DNA of 45,061 bases from Spirochaetes bacterium GWB1_27_13 (GTDB lineage: Bacteria; Spirochaetota; GWE2-31-10; MWDO01), in the NCBI GenBank assembly GCA_001829125.1, contig MIAN01000081.1, positions 1 through 45,061 of the forward strand, read 5' to 3'. Below are positions 8,464 through 17,300 of this stretch, piece after piece (the first letter of the stretch is position 1; the number at the start of each line of letters is the position of its first letter). Under the pieces are notes generated by a model. The model ran no database searches and had not been told where the DNA came from. It saw only the letters and a list, made by a program, of their open reading frames with translations. Both the position numbers and the translations under genes were made by a program.

Positions 8464-8590
8464 GAATTACAAAAAATTTAGGAAGTTTCTCACAGAGGAT
8501 TAAAAATGATATTGACTGTAAATAATCTTGGTAAAAGAAACTATAAAATTAAGAATGCAATGTCAAATTTATAAAAACTTCCTGTAATTC
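8464..8590. repeat. Inverted-repeat element of about 127 bp
   Basis: The ends pair as GAATTACA (8464-8471) with TGTAATTC (8583-8590), and GGAAGTTT (8481-8488) with AAACTTCC (8575-8582). A further inner pair is AGTTTCT/AGAAACT (8485-8491 with 8536-8542). There is no coding content. It looks like a small MITE or a folded RNA between two minus-strand genes. Confidence 0.55.
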
Positions 8591-8601
8591 GATGGTTTAT
8601 T

Positions 8602-9294
8602 TTATTCCTCCAAAAAATTATCTAAAATTTTATTCATCAAACCTTCCATTTGTTGTAAGTGTTTTATATTAGCAATAATTTTAGTTTCATCTTGAATATA
8701 CAAAGCCTTTGTAAGTTCATTTTTACAATTATCGATCAAAGAATAAAGACCATTTTTATTTAGCTCAAGATGAAATTGTAGTGCCAAAACATTATTTTTA
8801 TAAATAAAGCCTTGATTATCACAACCTTCTGATTTAAAAATGGATGTCGCTTGTTTTGGGATTTCAAAAGTATCACCATGCCAATGAAAACATAAAAATT
8901 CGTCTGGGATTAATTCCAAAATTTTTAGATTGTCTTTAGGATTTGTTTTTTTGACATTAAAAAAGCCAATTTCTTTAAATTTATTTTTTGTAACTTTTCC
9001 ACCAAGAACACAAGAAATTAATTGAGCCCCAAGACAAATTCCCACTACTTTTTTATTCATTTCAATTGCATCTTCAATAAATTTTTTTTCTTCCTTTAAA
9101 AATGGGAATTTGTCTTCTTCATAAACATTCATAGGACCGCCCATAACTACCAGTAAATCAAAATCATCCATTTTAGGTAATTTTGGGTCGTTAAAAAACA
9201 TTGTGCTTGTGACAGTCATATTTTTTTTTGCAGCCCATTCCAAAATATTGGCTGGAGTCTCAAAATTGCAATGTTGTAAATAATGTAATCTCAT
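8602..9294 (-). CDS. Class I glutamine amidotransferase domain protein
   Basis: A 230-residue stand-alone GATase-1 protein of the GMP-synthase-like group. The nucleophile Cys87 is in GICLGAQ, and His175 and Glu177 in QFHLEL complete the triad; an oxyanion-type VMGGPMNVYE is at 50-59. Such proteins hydrolyse glutamine or gamma-glutamyl compounds, but many are functionally unassigned. It lies 9 bases downstream of the D-lactate dehydrogenase gene and is co-transcribed with it. The start is supported by AAGGAG just upstream. Confidence 0.87.
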   Translation of the reverse strand: MRLHYLQHCNFETPANILEWAAKKNMTVTSTMFFNDPKLPKMDDFDLLVVMGGPMNVYEEDKFPFLKEEKKFIEDAIEMNKKVVGICLGAQLISCVLGGKVTKNKFKEIGFFNVKKTNPKDNLKILELIPDEFLCFHWHGDTFEIPKQATSIFKSEGCDNQGFIYKNNVLALQFHLELNKNGLYSLIDNCKNELTKALYIQDETKIIANIKHLQQMEGLMNKILDNFLEE

Positions 9295-9303
9295 CTATTC
9301 TCC

Positions 9304-10353
9304 TTAAAAACATTTTCCTTCTGTTTTTTTAACACAAGTTCCTGCACCACATTTATAACAAATTTCATTTTGAAGAATATTATTCTCAAAAAATTCTTTT
9401 ATATTATTTAGTGTGGTTTCTGCTATATTTTTTAATGCTTCTTTTGTAAAGAATGCTTGATGTGAAGTTATCAACACATTATTAAAAGTCATCAATCTTG
9501 CCAAAACATCATCATCAACAATCAAATGTGAAAAATCTTCAAAAAAATACTCATTTTCTTCTTCATAAACATCAAGACCTGCAGCACCTATTTTTTTATC
9601 TTTAAGCCCTTCGATTAACGCTTTTGTGTCTATCAATGCACCTCTACTCGTATTTATTATCATAACATTATCTTTCATTTTTGAAATACTCTCTTGATTT
9701 ATTATGTGATGACTTTCTTTAGTTAAAGGTAAATGTAGTGAAATAATATCCGACTCTTTGTAAATTGTATCAATATCAGTATAAGTAAAACCATTTTGTT
9801 TTGCATATTCTAAGTCTGGATAAAGATCATAAGCCAAAACTTTCGTTCCAAATCCTTTTAGAATATTTATAAAAATTTTACCTATTTTACCAGTCCCTAA
9901 AACCCCAACTGTCTTTCCATACAAATCAAAACCTAAAAGTCCATTTATATTAAAATTGCCCTCTCTTGTCCTATTAAAAGCCTTGTGTGTTTTACGATTT
10001 AGGGTTAAAATCAATGCTATGGCATGTTCTGCAACTGCATAAGGAGAATACATTGGAACTCTTACAATATGTAGTTTTTTATAACTTGCATTTAAGTCAA
10101 CATTGTTATAACCAGCACAACGCATTGCAATTAATTTAACATTATTTTCATACAAAATATTAATTACTTTTTCTGTAATAGAATCATTTACAAATGCACA
10201 AACAATATCAAAACCTTTTGTTAAATTTACAGTATCTTCATTTAAATGTTCTTCAAAATATTTAAACTTATAACCAAAATTCTTATTTGTAGAATCAAAA
10301 GAATTTATATCATAAGGTTTTGCATCAAAAAACGCTATTGTTAATTTTTTCAT
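9304..10353 (-). CDS. ldhA: D-2-hydroxyacid dehydrogenase, D-lactate dehydrogenase type
   Basis: Reduces pyruvate to D-lactate with NADH, a fermentative electron sink. It is 349 residues with GTGKIG (153-158) for NAD binding and the catalytic Arg237 (NTSRG), Glu266 region (LDVYEEE) and His298 (TSHQ). The LdhA-like segment EEENEYFFEDFSH separates it from other hydroxyacid dehydrogenases. The start is at 10353 with GGAGG upstream. Unusually, the C-terminus carries about 20 extra residues with four cysteines (332, 335, 340, 348), ending KCGAGTCVKKTEGKCF; typical LdhA ends near residue 330. Co-transcribed with the amidotransferase. Confidence 0.9.
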   Translation of the reverse strand: MKKLTIAFFDAKPYDINSFDSTNKNFGYKFKYFEEHLNEDTVNLTKGFDIVCAFVNDSITEKVINILYENNVKLIAMRCAGYNNVDLNASYKKLHIVRVPMYSPYAVAEHAIALILTLNRKTHKAFNRTREGNFNINGLLGFDLYGKTVGVLGTGKIGKIFINILKGFGTKVLAYDLYPDLEYAKQNGFTYTDIDTIYKESDIISLHLPLTKESHHIINQESISKMKDNVMIINTSRGALIDTKALIEGLKDKKIGAAGLDVYEEENEYFFEDFSHLIVDDDVLARLMTFNNVLITSHQAFFTKEALKNIAETTLNNIKEFFENNILQNEICYKCGAGTCVKKTEGKCF

Positions 10354-10370
10354 AAAATACCTCCATAATA

Positions 10371-10543
10371 CTAATTTTGACTGATTATAATAGATTAACA
10401 CGAATTACACTGGTTTTTAGACATATTTATCTTTATGTTTATTATATAACATCTTTTTAGATAAAAAAATAGATTTTATTCTATATTTAAAACCAACCAA
10501 CCTAATCCGTGTTATCTTTCCCAATCTGTGCTAATCCGTGTTA
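10371..10543. repeat. ACACGGATT-type repeat cluster, inverted arms
   Basis: The left part has TTTTGACTGATTATAATAG then ATTAACACGAATTACACTGG (10374-10412). The right part has AATCCGTGTTATC, CCAATCTGTGC and TAATCCGTGTTATA (10503-10543) in opposite orientation. Same degenerate family as 12451, 17103 and 24204. The right arm supplies the stop codon of the ferredoxin gene ending at 10541. Confidence 0.6.
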
Positions 10544-11368
10544 TACGATTTCACCATTTATAGAAATTGTATATTCTTTAATAAGAATATTTTTGCCAGA
10601 TTTTTTTAGTGCTTCTTCTACAACACTGTTTGTCCCAAAACAACAAGGGACTTCCATGTGAACCATGGTAATTGATTTAATTGTGTGTTCTTTAAAAATC
10701 GTTGCAAGTTTATCTATGTAATTTTCGATAGTCTTATCAAGTTTTGGACAAAATATAACTAATATTTTACCTTTCAAAAACTTTCTATGAAAATCTGGAT
10801 ATGCAAAAGGCACACAATCAGCAGCCACTACAATATCTGCATTGTCAAAATATTGAGCCATAGGATTTAACAATTGCAATTGTATTGGCCATTGACTTAA
10901 TTCAGATTCCAATTTTACACTACTGTCGTTATTATTAGAAGTCGTTTTTTTCTGAATATTCATCATTTTAGAACCGGGACAGCCTCCTTCGTGACTTAAA
11001 ACTGGTTTTTCGGAAAAATTTGGCACTTTATGATTATTTTCTTTCAAATACTCAATTGCTAAATTTAAAAGTTTTGTTTCTCCATGGTCTTTTAAGTGTT
11101 TCAAATGTGCAATAATTGTATTTTCACCTTGTTTTACAATATTTGCCATAGCCTTTTTTTCATCATATTCTTCTGCTTCTCTTTCTTCTATTAAAATAGC
11201 ACCTTCTGGACAGTGACCTATACATGCTCCAAGACCATCGCAAAAAATATCACTAATTAGTCTTGCTTTACCATCTATAATTTGTATCGCACCTTCTGGA
11301 CAATTTGGAACACAAAGTCCACATCCATTACATTTATCCGTGTTGATGTTGATAATTTTTCTTTTCAT
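10541..11368 (-). CDS. Dicluster 4Fe-4S ferredoxin-domain protein
   Basis: A 275-residue cytoplasmic protein. The N-terminus has a classic motif Cys13-xx-Cys16-xx-Cys19-xxx-Cys23-Pro and a second motif with Cys43, Cys49 and Cys53 in CDGLGACIGHCP, in which the usual second cysteine is replaced. The C-terminal 110 residues form a separate domain with conserved cysteines (AADCVPFAYPDF, FCPKLD, VPCCFG). Proteins of this architecture are common in anaerobes and presumed redox carriers, with no settled function. It is transcribed behind the TetR gene with a 27-base gap and so is probably controlled by it. Confidence 0.85.
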   Translation of the reverse strand: MKRKIININTDKCNGCGLCVPNCPEGAIQIIDGKARLISDIFCDGLGACIGHCPEGAILIEEREAEEYDEKKAMANIVKQGENTIIAHLKHLKDHGETKLLNLAIEYLKENNHKVPNFSEKPVLSHEGGCPGSKMMNIQKKTTSNNNDSSVKLESELSQWPIQLQLLNPMAQYFDNADIVVAADCVPFAYPDFHRKFLKGKILVIFCPKLDKTIENYIDKLATIFKEHTIKSITMVHMEVPCCFGTNSVVEEALKKSGKNILIKEYTISINGEIV

Positions 11369-11395
11369 AATATTCTCCTTAAAAATTTATTAAAA

Positions 11396-11974
11396 TTAAA
11401 TTGGTTTCAAAATTGTTTGTAAAGTTTCCCACAAACTCTCTCCCTCTTGATAAATATCAAAACTATAATTACTCGATTTCCATTTTGTAACTAAAAGTCT
11501 CAAACTTCCCATAATTATTATAAAAACATGTTCTGGGATTACATCTTTTCTTATTTCACCATTGCTCTGTCCCTCAACTATTGACTTTGCAATAAGTTTT
11601 CTGTGATTCTCAATAATCTGATCAATTTTTGCTAAAACAGCCTTATTATTGATAAAAATATCGTTTGAAAACAATATTGATGTCAAATCCCTGTTTTTTA
11701 AGAATGTTTGACATCTATTAAGGAAAAAAGTCTTTATTTTCTCAAAACTTGTATGTGATGTAGAAATAATTTCTTCAAGCATTTTTGTAGAATCTTCCTT
11801 AAATACTTCAATAATTCCTGCAAAAATATCATTTTTACTCTTAAAATGTTTAAATATCGCAGCATCCGTAATACCAATCTTATCAGCAATTTTTTTTACA
11901 GTAAGTTCCTGAATACCATTTTCTGATATTATCTCTAAGGTTGCATTTATTATTTCTATCTGTCTATCTGTCAT
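11396..11974 (-). CDS. TetR/AcrR-family transcriptional regulator
   Basis: 192 residues with an N-terminal helix-turn-helix (GIQELTVKKIADKIGITDAAIFKHFKS in two overlapping parts, residues about 20-46) and a variable ligand-binding C-terminal domain. It is first in an operon with the ferredoxin-like gene. A perfect palindrome placed over its own transcription start (11991-12008) is the likely operator, implying autorepression and co-control of the ferredoxin gene. The inducer is unknown. Confidence 0.92.
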   Translation of the reverse strand: MTDRQIEIINATLEIISENGIQELTVKKIADKIGITDAAIFKHFKSKNDIFAGIIEVFKEDSTKMLEEIISTSHTSFEKIKTFFLNRCQTFLKNRDLTSILFSNDIFINNKAVLAKIDQIIENHRKLIAKSIVEGQSNGEIRKDVIPEHVFIIIMGSLRLLVTKWKSSNYSFDIYQEGESLWETLQTILKPI

Positions 11975-11990
11975 TTTATCCTCTTTAGTT

Positions 11991-12008
11991 AGTTAGCACT
12001 TACTAACT
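11991..12008. promoter_or_regulatory. Operator palindrome of the TetR regulator
   Basis: AGTTAG (11991-11996), 6 bases, CTAACT (12003-12008): a perfect inverted repeat starting 17 bases upstream of the TetR start codon and immediately downstream of the -10 element, where a bound repressor would block transcription. Confidence 0.7.
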
Positions 12009-12014
12009 GAAAAT

Positions 12015-12043
12015 AATATAATACTTTTATTTTTAAAAGTCAA
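12015..12043 (-). promoter_or_regulatory. Promoter of the tetR-ferredoxin operon
   Basis: Minus strand: TTGACT (plus 12038-12043), a 17-base spacer, TATATT (12015-12020), followed directly by the operator palindrome. Confidence 0.65.
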
Positions 12044-12418
12044 ATGGTTTTTTTAAATTTTTTGATTAATTTTATTGTGGAATGAATTTCTCATGAAAGC
12101 AAAAAGGAAACACAAAAAAAATTGGAATAAAATTTATACTAAATGTAATTCAATATTCGCATTAATATTAAATAACGCAATTTGTGTCTTTTGTATTATC
12201 TGGAAATTTACCTAACGAACTCTAAATAATAAATAAATTTTATTAAAAAACAGCAATTTAAAAGTCAAAATTTACCATGAAAACATTTTATAGAGCAATT
12301 TACTTTGCAAGTTTTCATTTCTTTTTCTAAAGAGAGAAAATGAATTAATTTAACTCAGCAAACTGAATATTGATAGATTAAGGATACAAGTATTTCCATA
12401 AATTCTTATCAAAAAACA
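12044..12418. other. Intergenic region without recognisable gene
   Basis: Between the divergent tetR and purF genes. It is AT-rich with no credible reading frame. It contains a weak GGAAACACAAAA ... TTTGTGTCTTTTGT inverted pair (12111-12205) and an 8-bp inverted repeat ATGAAAAC (12277-12284) with GTTTTCAT (12311-12318). I see nothing else in it. Confidence 0.5.
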
Positions 12419-12447
12419 TTTTCAAAAATTATTAGTTTTGGTATAAT
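12419..12447 (+). promoter_or_regulatory. Probable purF promoter
   Basis: TTTTCA at 12419-12424, a 17-base spacer, TATAAT at 12442-12447. Transcription from here would put the repeat-derived hairpin (12451-12540) in the purF leader. Confidence 0.5.
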
Positions 12448-12450
12448 ATT

Positions 12451-12540
12451 GATTAGCACGGATTATTCCAAATGATCACAGATTCAAAACAAAACATAAT
12501 CTGTGTCCATCTGAGTTAATCGGTGTAAATCTGTGTTATA
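12451..12540. repeat. ACACAGATT-type repeat cluster forming the purF leader
   Basis: The left arm has GATTAGCACGGATTATTCC and ATGATCACAGATTC; the right arm has ATAATCTGTGTCCATCTGAG, TTAATCGGTGTAAATC and TGTGTTATA in opposite orientation. The arms can pair imperfectly. It ends 9 bases before the purF start codon. Confidence 0.6.
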
Positions 12541-12549
12541 GGGATTAAT

Positions 12550-13941
12550 ATGTTTGATGAACTAAAAGAAGAATGCGGAGTTTTTGGAATTTCTTTAAAA
12601 AAGGATTATTCAGAATTGGCAAAAGATTTATATCTTGGACTTTTTGCGTTACAGCATAGAGGTCAAGAAAGTTGTGGTATTGCTTATTACAAAGATAATT
12701 CTATTGGAGTTGTAAAGTCTCTAGGGCTTGTTTCTGGTGATTTTTTTGAAATTTTACCACGTAACATAGAAAGTTCGAGTGGAATAGGACATGTAAGATA
12801 TTCTACATGCGGAGGGGCTGGTATTGTTAATGCTCAACCTCTTTCATTTAAATGTAATAAAGGTGAAATTGCTATTGCTCACAATGGAAATATACCAAAT
12901 TACGAATATATGAGAGATGAATTGATTAAAAAAGGCTCTATTTTTCAAACAACTTCTGATTCTGAGATTTTAATTCATTTTATGGCAAAAATTCAAGATA
13001 AAAACTTTGAAGATTCTTTAATGGAAGCACTATCGAACCTTGAAGGTGCTTATTCTATGTTAATGCTTCACGATGATACAGTGATTGCTTTTAGAGACCC
13101 AACTGGTTTTAGACCGCTTTCTTATGGCGAAATAGAAAATGGAATCATTTTTTCTTCAGAAACAAATGCCTTAGATTTACTTGGGGCAAAAAATATAAAA
13201 GATGTAAATCCCGGTGAAATTATTTTTTGTAAAAAAGGTAGCATTAGGTCAAAAAAGTTTTCTAATCCAAAAAAATTAAATCAATGTGTTTTTGAGCTTA
13301 TATATTTTGCAAGACCAGATTCAACAGTTTTTGGAGAATCAGTATATGAAGCACGATTAAAAATGGGTGCAAAACTTGCAACTCTAAGAAAATGTAATCC
13401 TGACATAGTAATTTCTGTTCCTGACTCCGGAAACACAGCGGCTTTGGGTTTTTCGAGAGCTTCTGGGATACCGTTTGAGTTTGGCTTAATGAGAAACCAC
13501 TATATGGGACGAACATTCATAAAACCCGAACAAAAAAAACGAAACGAAAGTGTAAGAATAAAATTAAATCCTGTAAAATCTGCTATCAATGGTAAATCGC
13601 TTGCAGTAGTTGATGATTCATTAGTTAGAGGCACAACATCTCGTAAAATTGTTGCAATGCTTAAAGAATCTGGTGCTAAAGAAGTTCATTTATTTTTATC
13701 AAGCCCTGAAATAAAATTTGCTTGTTATTTTGGTATTGATACACCAACAGATAAAGAATTAATTTCATCGAGAGCAACTCCAGAAGAAATTGCAAAAGAA
13801 ATTGGAGCTGATTCTGTAACATTCTTGACTGTAAATGATTTAAAAGAATGTCTTTCTGAGCCAGAAAAATATTGTTACTCATGTTTTAACGGTAATTATC
13901 CAATGACTATAAAATCAAGATGCAGTGATTGTGTTTGTTAG
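12550..13941 (+). CDS. purF: Amidophosphoribosyltransferase
   Basis: First committed step of purine synthesis: glutamine plus PRPP to phosphoribosylamine. It is 463 residues. Cys9 follows a short propeptide (MFDELKEE) and would be the N-terminal nucleophile after cleavage, as in the Bacillus subtilis type enzyme. The PRPP loop VVDDSLVRGTTS is at 353-364. Cys246, Cys392, Cys442 and Cys445 match the 4Fe-4S ligands of the iron-sulfur form, which is oxygen-sensitive. No other purine genes are adjacent. Its leader carries a repeat-derived inverted structure, so expression could be affected by RNA folding. Confidence 0.96.
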   Translation: MFDELKEECGVFGISLKKDYSELAKDLYLGLFALQHRGQESCGIAYYKDNSIGVVKSLGLVSGDFFEILPRNIESSSGIGHVRYSTCGGAGIVNAQPLSFKCNKGEIAIAHNGNIPNYEYMRDELIKKGSIFQTTSDSEILIHFMAKIQDKNFEDSLMEALSNLEGAYSMLMLHDDTVIAFRDPTGFRPLSYGEIENGIIFSSETNALDLLGAKNIKDVNPGEIIFCKKGSIRSKKFSNPKKLNQCVFELIYFARPDSTVFGESVYEARLKMGAKLATLRKCNPDIVISVPDSGNTAALGFSRASGIPFEFGLMRNHYMGRTFIKPEQKKRNESVRIKLNPVKSAINGKSLAVVDDSLVRGTTSRKIVAMLKESGAKEVHLFLSSPEIKFACYFGIDTPTDKELISSRATPEEIAKEIGADSVTFLTVNDLKECLSEPEKYCYSCFNGNYPMTIKSRCSDCVC

Positions 13942-13950
13942 TAAAACTGA

Positions 13951-13981
13951 GACCAGATAAGTTTTAAAAACCTGTCAGGTC
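13951..13981. terminator. Hairpin after purF (GACCAGATAAG / CCTGTCAGGTC)
   Basis: GACC..AAGTTTT pairs with AAAACCTG..AGGTC across 31 bases, leaving small mismatches. It lies 9 bases after the purF stop and before the next ribosome-binding site. No T-run follows, so it may be a dispersed repeat or a processing site rather than a true intrinsic terminator. Confidence 0.4.
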
Positions 13982-14007
13982 TGCTATGTTTATGAGGTGT
14001 TAAATTT

Positions 14008-15474
14008 ATGCAAAAATATATAAAATTTCTTCTGATAATCATTATTTTAATTTATTCTTCTTGTAAAAAGGATTCTAACTCAGATAGTGATGATGGTGTA
14101 TTCAATAAAAACGAAGAAATAGAACAGTATAATTTTTCTGAAAATCCACATAATAAACTTTTTCTTCCTTATAAAAAGTTTGAACTTTTTTTGGGTAAAG
14201 ATTTTATTCCAATTTTTTCGCTAAAGAGTAATCTTGATACTGATTCTGGAGAAGAAATTGTTATTGCATACAAACAGAATAGTACTTCTAAAATAAATGT
14301 TGTTATATTTGATTTGTTACAAAACGATGTGTTAAGAAAAAAGATTGAATTTCCAACAGAAATACAGCACATTGAAAATTTTTTAATGCAAACTCAAAAT
14401 TTATTTTATAAGAATAATATAGGTCTCACAATAGAAGGAAAAACGATTGATAACAAAAATAAACTTTATATAATTTCTTATCTTGACGATGATTTCAAAA
14501 TTTTTGGTGATTTTACTGGTGATTATTCTATTGTAATTGATTACGAAGAAGTTGACGATGAAAAGGGAAAATATTCTAAAATAAAAGAAGTTGTTGTGAT
14601 AAACAATGATTTAAACTCAAATGTTCAAAAAAAACTTACTTATATATGGGAAGAGGTCACAAAACAATTTAACCTTTCAAAAGAAGAACAAATATTCTCA
14701 CAACAAAATTCATCTATCGATCAATCAATTTTGTATTCTGAAGATAAGTATTTTGATTATATTAAAGGAATATGGTATCCAGAAAAATATAAGACTATAA
14801 TGGAAAAAGATAATTTAGACTTGCAAGAATTTTCTGATACTAACATTAGATTTATATTTTTTTCTCAAAATCCAAATGAAGTACAAATTAAATATGGTGA
14901 CTATGTTGATAAATATTCCATAGTTAAAATAGTTAAATTGTGGAATCAAAAACCCGGTTTAAGAATGGTTTTGAAAGAATTTACTTATAATACAGATGCT
15001 AATTATTCAAGATATGTCGATGCAACTTTAATTGAGCCAAATTTATTGAAAGTTTTAGGACCACAGAAATTTGATGAAGATAATTATGTTAGACTAAAAA
15101 AACATTTTAGCGATTTTGTTGCAGAAAAAAAAGCTGATTTTGATAAAAAAAAGATTAGTGGTGTTATTGATTATTTGAATGGTAAATTCAAAAATAAAGA
15201 CGAAATTATTATTAATATAAATAAAAATAAAGAATTTAGTATTTTTAAACAAAAAAATGTAGAAAAAGGCGTATATAAGCTAACAATGAATAAAGAAGGT
15301 TATATAATTAGTTTTTTGTATAATTCTCAAAATACTATAATATCAAATGAAAATTTTATAATTAAACTTGATGATAACAAAGGTTTTACATTAATTCCAA
15401 TCAAATTTGATTATGATAAAATTACGATACAAGATTTAAATTCGATAAAATTTGAAAAAATAAATGGAGAATAA
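14008..15474 (+). CDS. Lipoprotein of unknown function
   Basis: 488 residues with a lipoprotein signal peptide (a run of Ile/Leu ending YSSC, Cys19), then an acidic, Ser/Asn-rich linker. The rest is soluble, rich in Lys, Asp and Asn, with beta-like segments (for example GEEIVIAYKQ and KINVVIFDLL) and no domain I recognise. GAGGTG precedes the ATG. It ends 1 base before the leucyl aminopeptidase start and may be co-expressed with it. It is probably anchored in an envelope membrane facing the periplasm or outside. Confidence 0.75.
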   Translation: MQKYIKFLLIIIILIYSSCKKDSNSDSDDGVFNKNEEIEQYNFSENPHNKLFLPYKKFELFLGKDFIPIFSLKSNLDTDSGEEIVIAYKQNSTSKINVVIFDLLQNDVLRKKIEFPTEIQHIENFLMQTQNLFYKNNIGLTIEGKTIDNKNKLYIISYLDDDFKIFGDFTGDYSIVIDYEEVDDEKGKYSKIKEVVVINNDLNSNVQKKLTYIWEEVTKQFNLSKEEQIFSQQNSSIDQSILYSEDKYFDYIKGIWYPEKYKTIMEKDNLDLQEFSDTNIRFIFFSQNPNEVQIKYGDYVDKYSIVKIVKLWNQKPGLRMVLKEFTYNTDANYSRYVDATLIEPNLLKVLGPQKFDEDNYVRLKKHFSDFVAEKKADFDKKKISGVIDYLNGKFKNKDEIIININKNKEFSIFKQKNVEKGVYKLTMNKEGYIISFLYNSQNTIISNENFIIKLDDNKGFTLIPIKFDYDKITIQDLNSIKFEKINGE

Positions 15475-15475
15475 A

Positions 15476-16906
15476 ATGAATATAAAAACATCAAACGATT
15501 CAAAAGAAAACATAATTTTTTATCCTTACTGGGAAGAAAGTACTCTTTTGCCCGCTGAAATTCTTTCAAAAATATCCGAAGACAAAGATTATTTTACTGC
15601 GAAAGGACAAGTTAGAAGATATTTTTTGAGTAATAAAAATATACTTGTGATTCATCTTGGTAAAAAAGAAAAAGTAACTTTGGAAAGTTTTAGACAATTT
15701 TTATCCTCTACTTATAAAATTGCAAAGAAAGAACTCTTTAAAAGCTTTGATGTAACTCTTTGCTATGATGGATTAGGTTTAAAAAAAGAAGATGTTTTTT
15801 ATTCATCTTTAGAAGGGCTTTTACTTTCTGATTACGAATACGATAAATTTAAATCAAGCAAAAATAAAAAATTTAAAGTAGAAGACGTTACACTTATAAT
15901 AGAAGAAATCCCAAATTCTTTAGAACTAATAAATAAGGCAAAACTTATTACAGAATCTGTTTTTATGACAAGAGACTTAGTAAACGGTCCTGCTAATTTT
16001 ATAACAATTGATTACATGGAAGATTTTGCAAAAGAGATTGCAGGAAAAGACAATCTAAAATTTAGTGTTATCAGAGAAGAACAATTATTGAAAGATGGAT
16101 TTAATTTATTACATTCTGTTGGTAAAGGCTCAGTTCAGAGACCTCGTTTAATTGAGTTGGAATACTTCGTTGGCAATGACAAACCAACAATTTGTTTAAT
16201 TGGAAAAGGAATAATATTCGACACTGGCGGTCTAAACATAAAACCAGAAAATTTTATGAGCGATATGAAATCTGATATGGCTGGTTCTGCAACTGCATTG
16301 TCACTTATCCATTGTATTAGTAATTTAAAACTACCTATAAATGTTGTTAGTCTTCTTCCTATGGCTGAAAATGCTGTCGATGGTAATTCGTATAGACCTG
16401 GAGATGTGATAATAGCTTATAATAAAAAATCCGTTGAAATTCTAAATACAGATGCAGAAGGTAGATTAATCCTTTCTGATGCACTATCTTATTCTGATAC
16501 AAAAAAACCAGATTTAACAATTGATTTTGCGACTCTTACTGGGGCTGCTATTATTGCTCTCGGTACAAAAATTGCTACAGTTTACTTTAGAGACGAAAAA
16601 TATAAACAAAAAATGTTTGACGCATCAAAAAAATCTGGTGAGGCGATCTGGGAACTCCCTTTATTTGAAGACTACAAAGAAAACCTTAAAGCCGATATTG
16701 CCGATGTTGCAAATCTTGGGACACCTTCAAGACAGGCTGGCTCTATAATGGGTGCATTATTTTTAAGCGAATTTATCGAAAATCAACAATGGATTCACTT
16801 TGACCTCGCAGGCACTGCTTTTTTTGATAAAGAATGGAACTACAACCCAAAAGGTGGTACTGGCTTCATCCTTAGAACAATAGTGGAGTTTTTGGGAAAA
16901 ATGTAG
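15476..16906 (+). CDS. pepA: Leucyl aminopeptidase, M17 family
   Basis: Cytosolic two-metal aminopeptidase removing N-terminal residues from peptides. It is 476 residues from ATG 15476, chosen because GGAGA (15466-15470) sits 5 bases upstream; the ATG at 15464 would overlap the previous gene and lacks a site. The metal and active-site segments GKGIIFDTGG (243-252, including Lys244 and Asp249) and the M17 signature NTDAEGRL (324-331) are intact. The N-terminal 160 residues form the variable regulatory domain. Some M17 proteins also bind DNA or break down cysteinylglycine; nothing here points to those roles. Confidence 0.94.
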   Translation: MNIKTSNDSKENIIFYPYWEESTLLPAEILSKISEDKDYFTAKGQVRRYFLSNKNILVIHLGKKEKVTLESFRQFLSSTYKIAKKELFKSFDVTLCYDGLGLKKEDVFYSSLEGLLLSDYEYDKFKSSKNKKFKVEDVTLIIEEIPNSLELINKAKLITESVFMTRDLVNGPANFITIDYMEDFAKEIAGKDNLKFSVIREEQLLKDGFNLLHSVGKGSVQRPRLIELEYFVGNDKPTICLIGKGIIFDTGGLNIKPENFMSDMKSDMAGSATALSLIHCISNLKLPINVVSLLPMAENAVDGNSYRPGDVIIAYNKKSVEILNTDAEGRLILSDALSYSDTKKPDLTIDFATLTGAAIIALGTKIATVYFRDEKYKQKMFDASKKSGEAIWELPLFEDYKENLKADIADVANLGTPSRQAGSIMGALFLSEFIENQQWIHFDLAGTAFFDKEWNYNPKGGTGFILRTIVEFLGKM

Positions 16907-17300
16907 CCTATCCAACAACAATGCCGTTTATTTTATTATAGCAATTAGTTTTAGTTTGAAAACATTACACACAGAACACAGAGAAAAAGATTTTTTTCCA
17001 TTCTTAACTCTATGTTCTTTGTGTCTCTGTATCTTTCATACAAATATTAATTTTACCCCCATTTACAAAAAATAAAAAAAATAGTATTATATCTTGATTA
17101 AATATAACACAGATTAATCAGATTGTCACGGATTAACATAGATTAAATCGTGTAACTATATACAATAACAGTATTTAACTTTTATAATGACAATTATTCA
17201 AATTGTTATTATAGTCTATAATTTGTGACAAATCAAAATTTTTTTTTGTATATATAAAAAATCTGTCCTAATTTAAATTTTTTTTAAAAAGATTGACCTT
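16907..17300. repeat. Intergenic region with two repeat clusters
   Basis: 16968-17036 holds CACACAGAACACAGAGAAAA facing TGTTCTTTGTGTCTCTG, a CACAGAG-type inverted pair. 17103-17155 holds ATAACACAGATTAATCAG, TCACGGATTAACATAG and ATTAAATCGTGT, of the ACACAGATT family. The remainder is A/T-rich with no gene. Confidence 0.5.

Noticed and set aside
13298-13882. Minus-strand open frames inside purF
   Set aside because: Opposite-strand shadows of a well-supported gene, with low-complexity Leu/Gln composition typical of such shadows.
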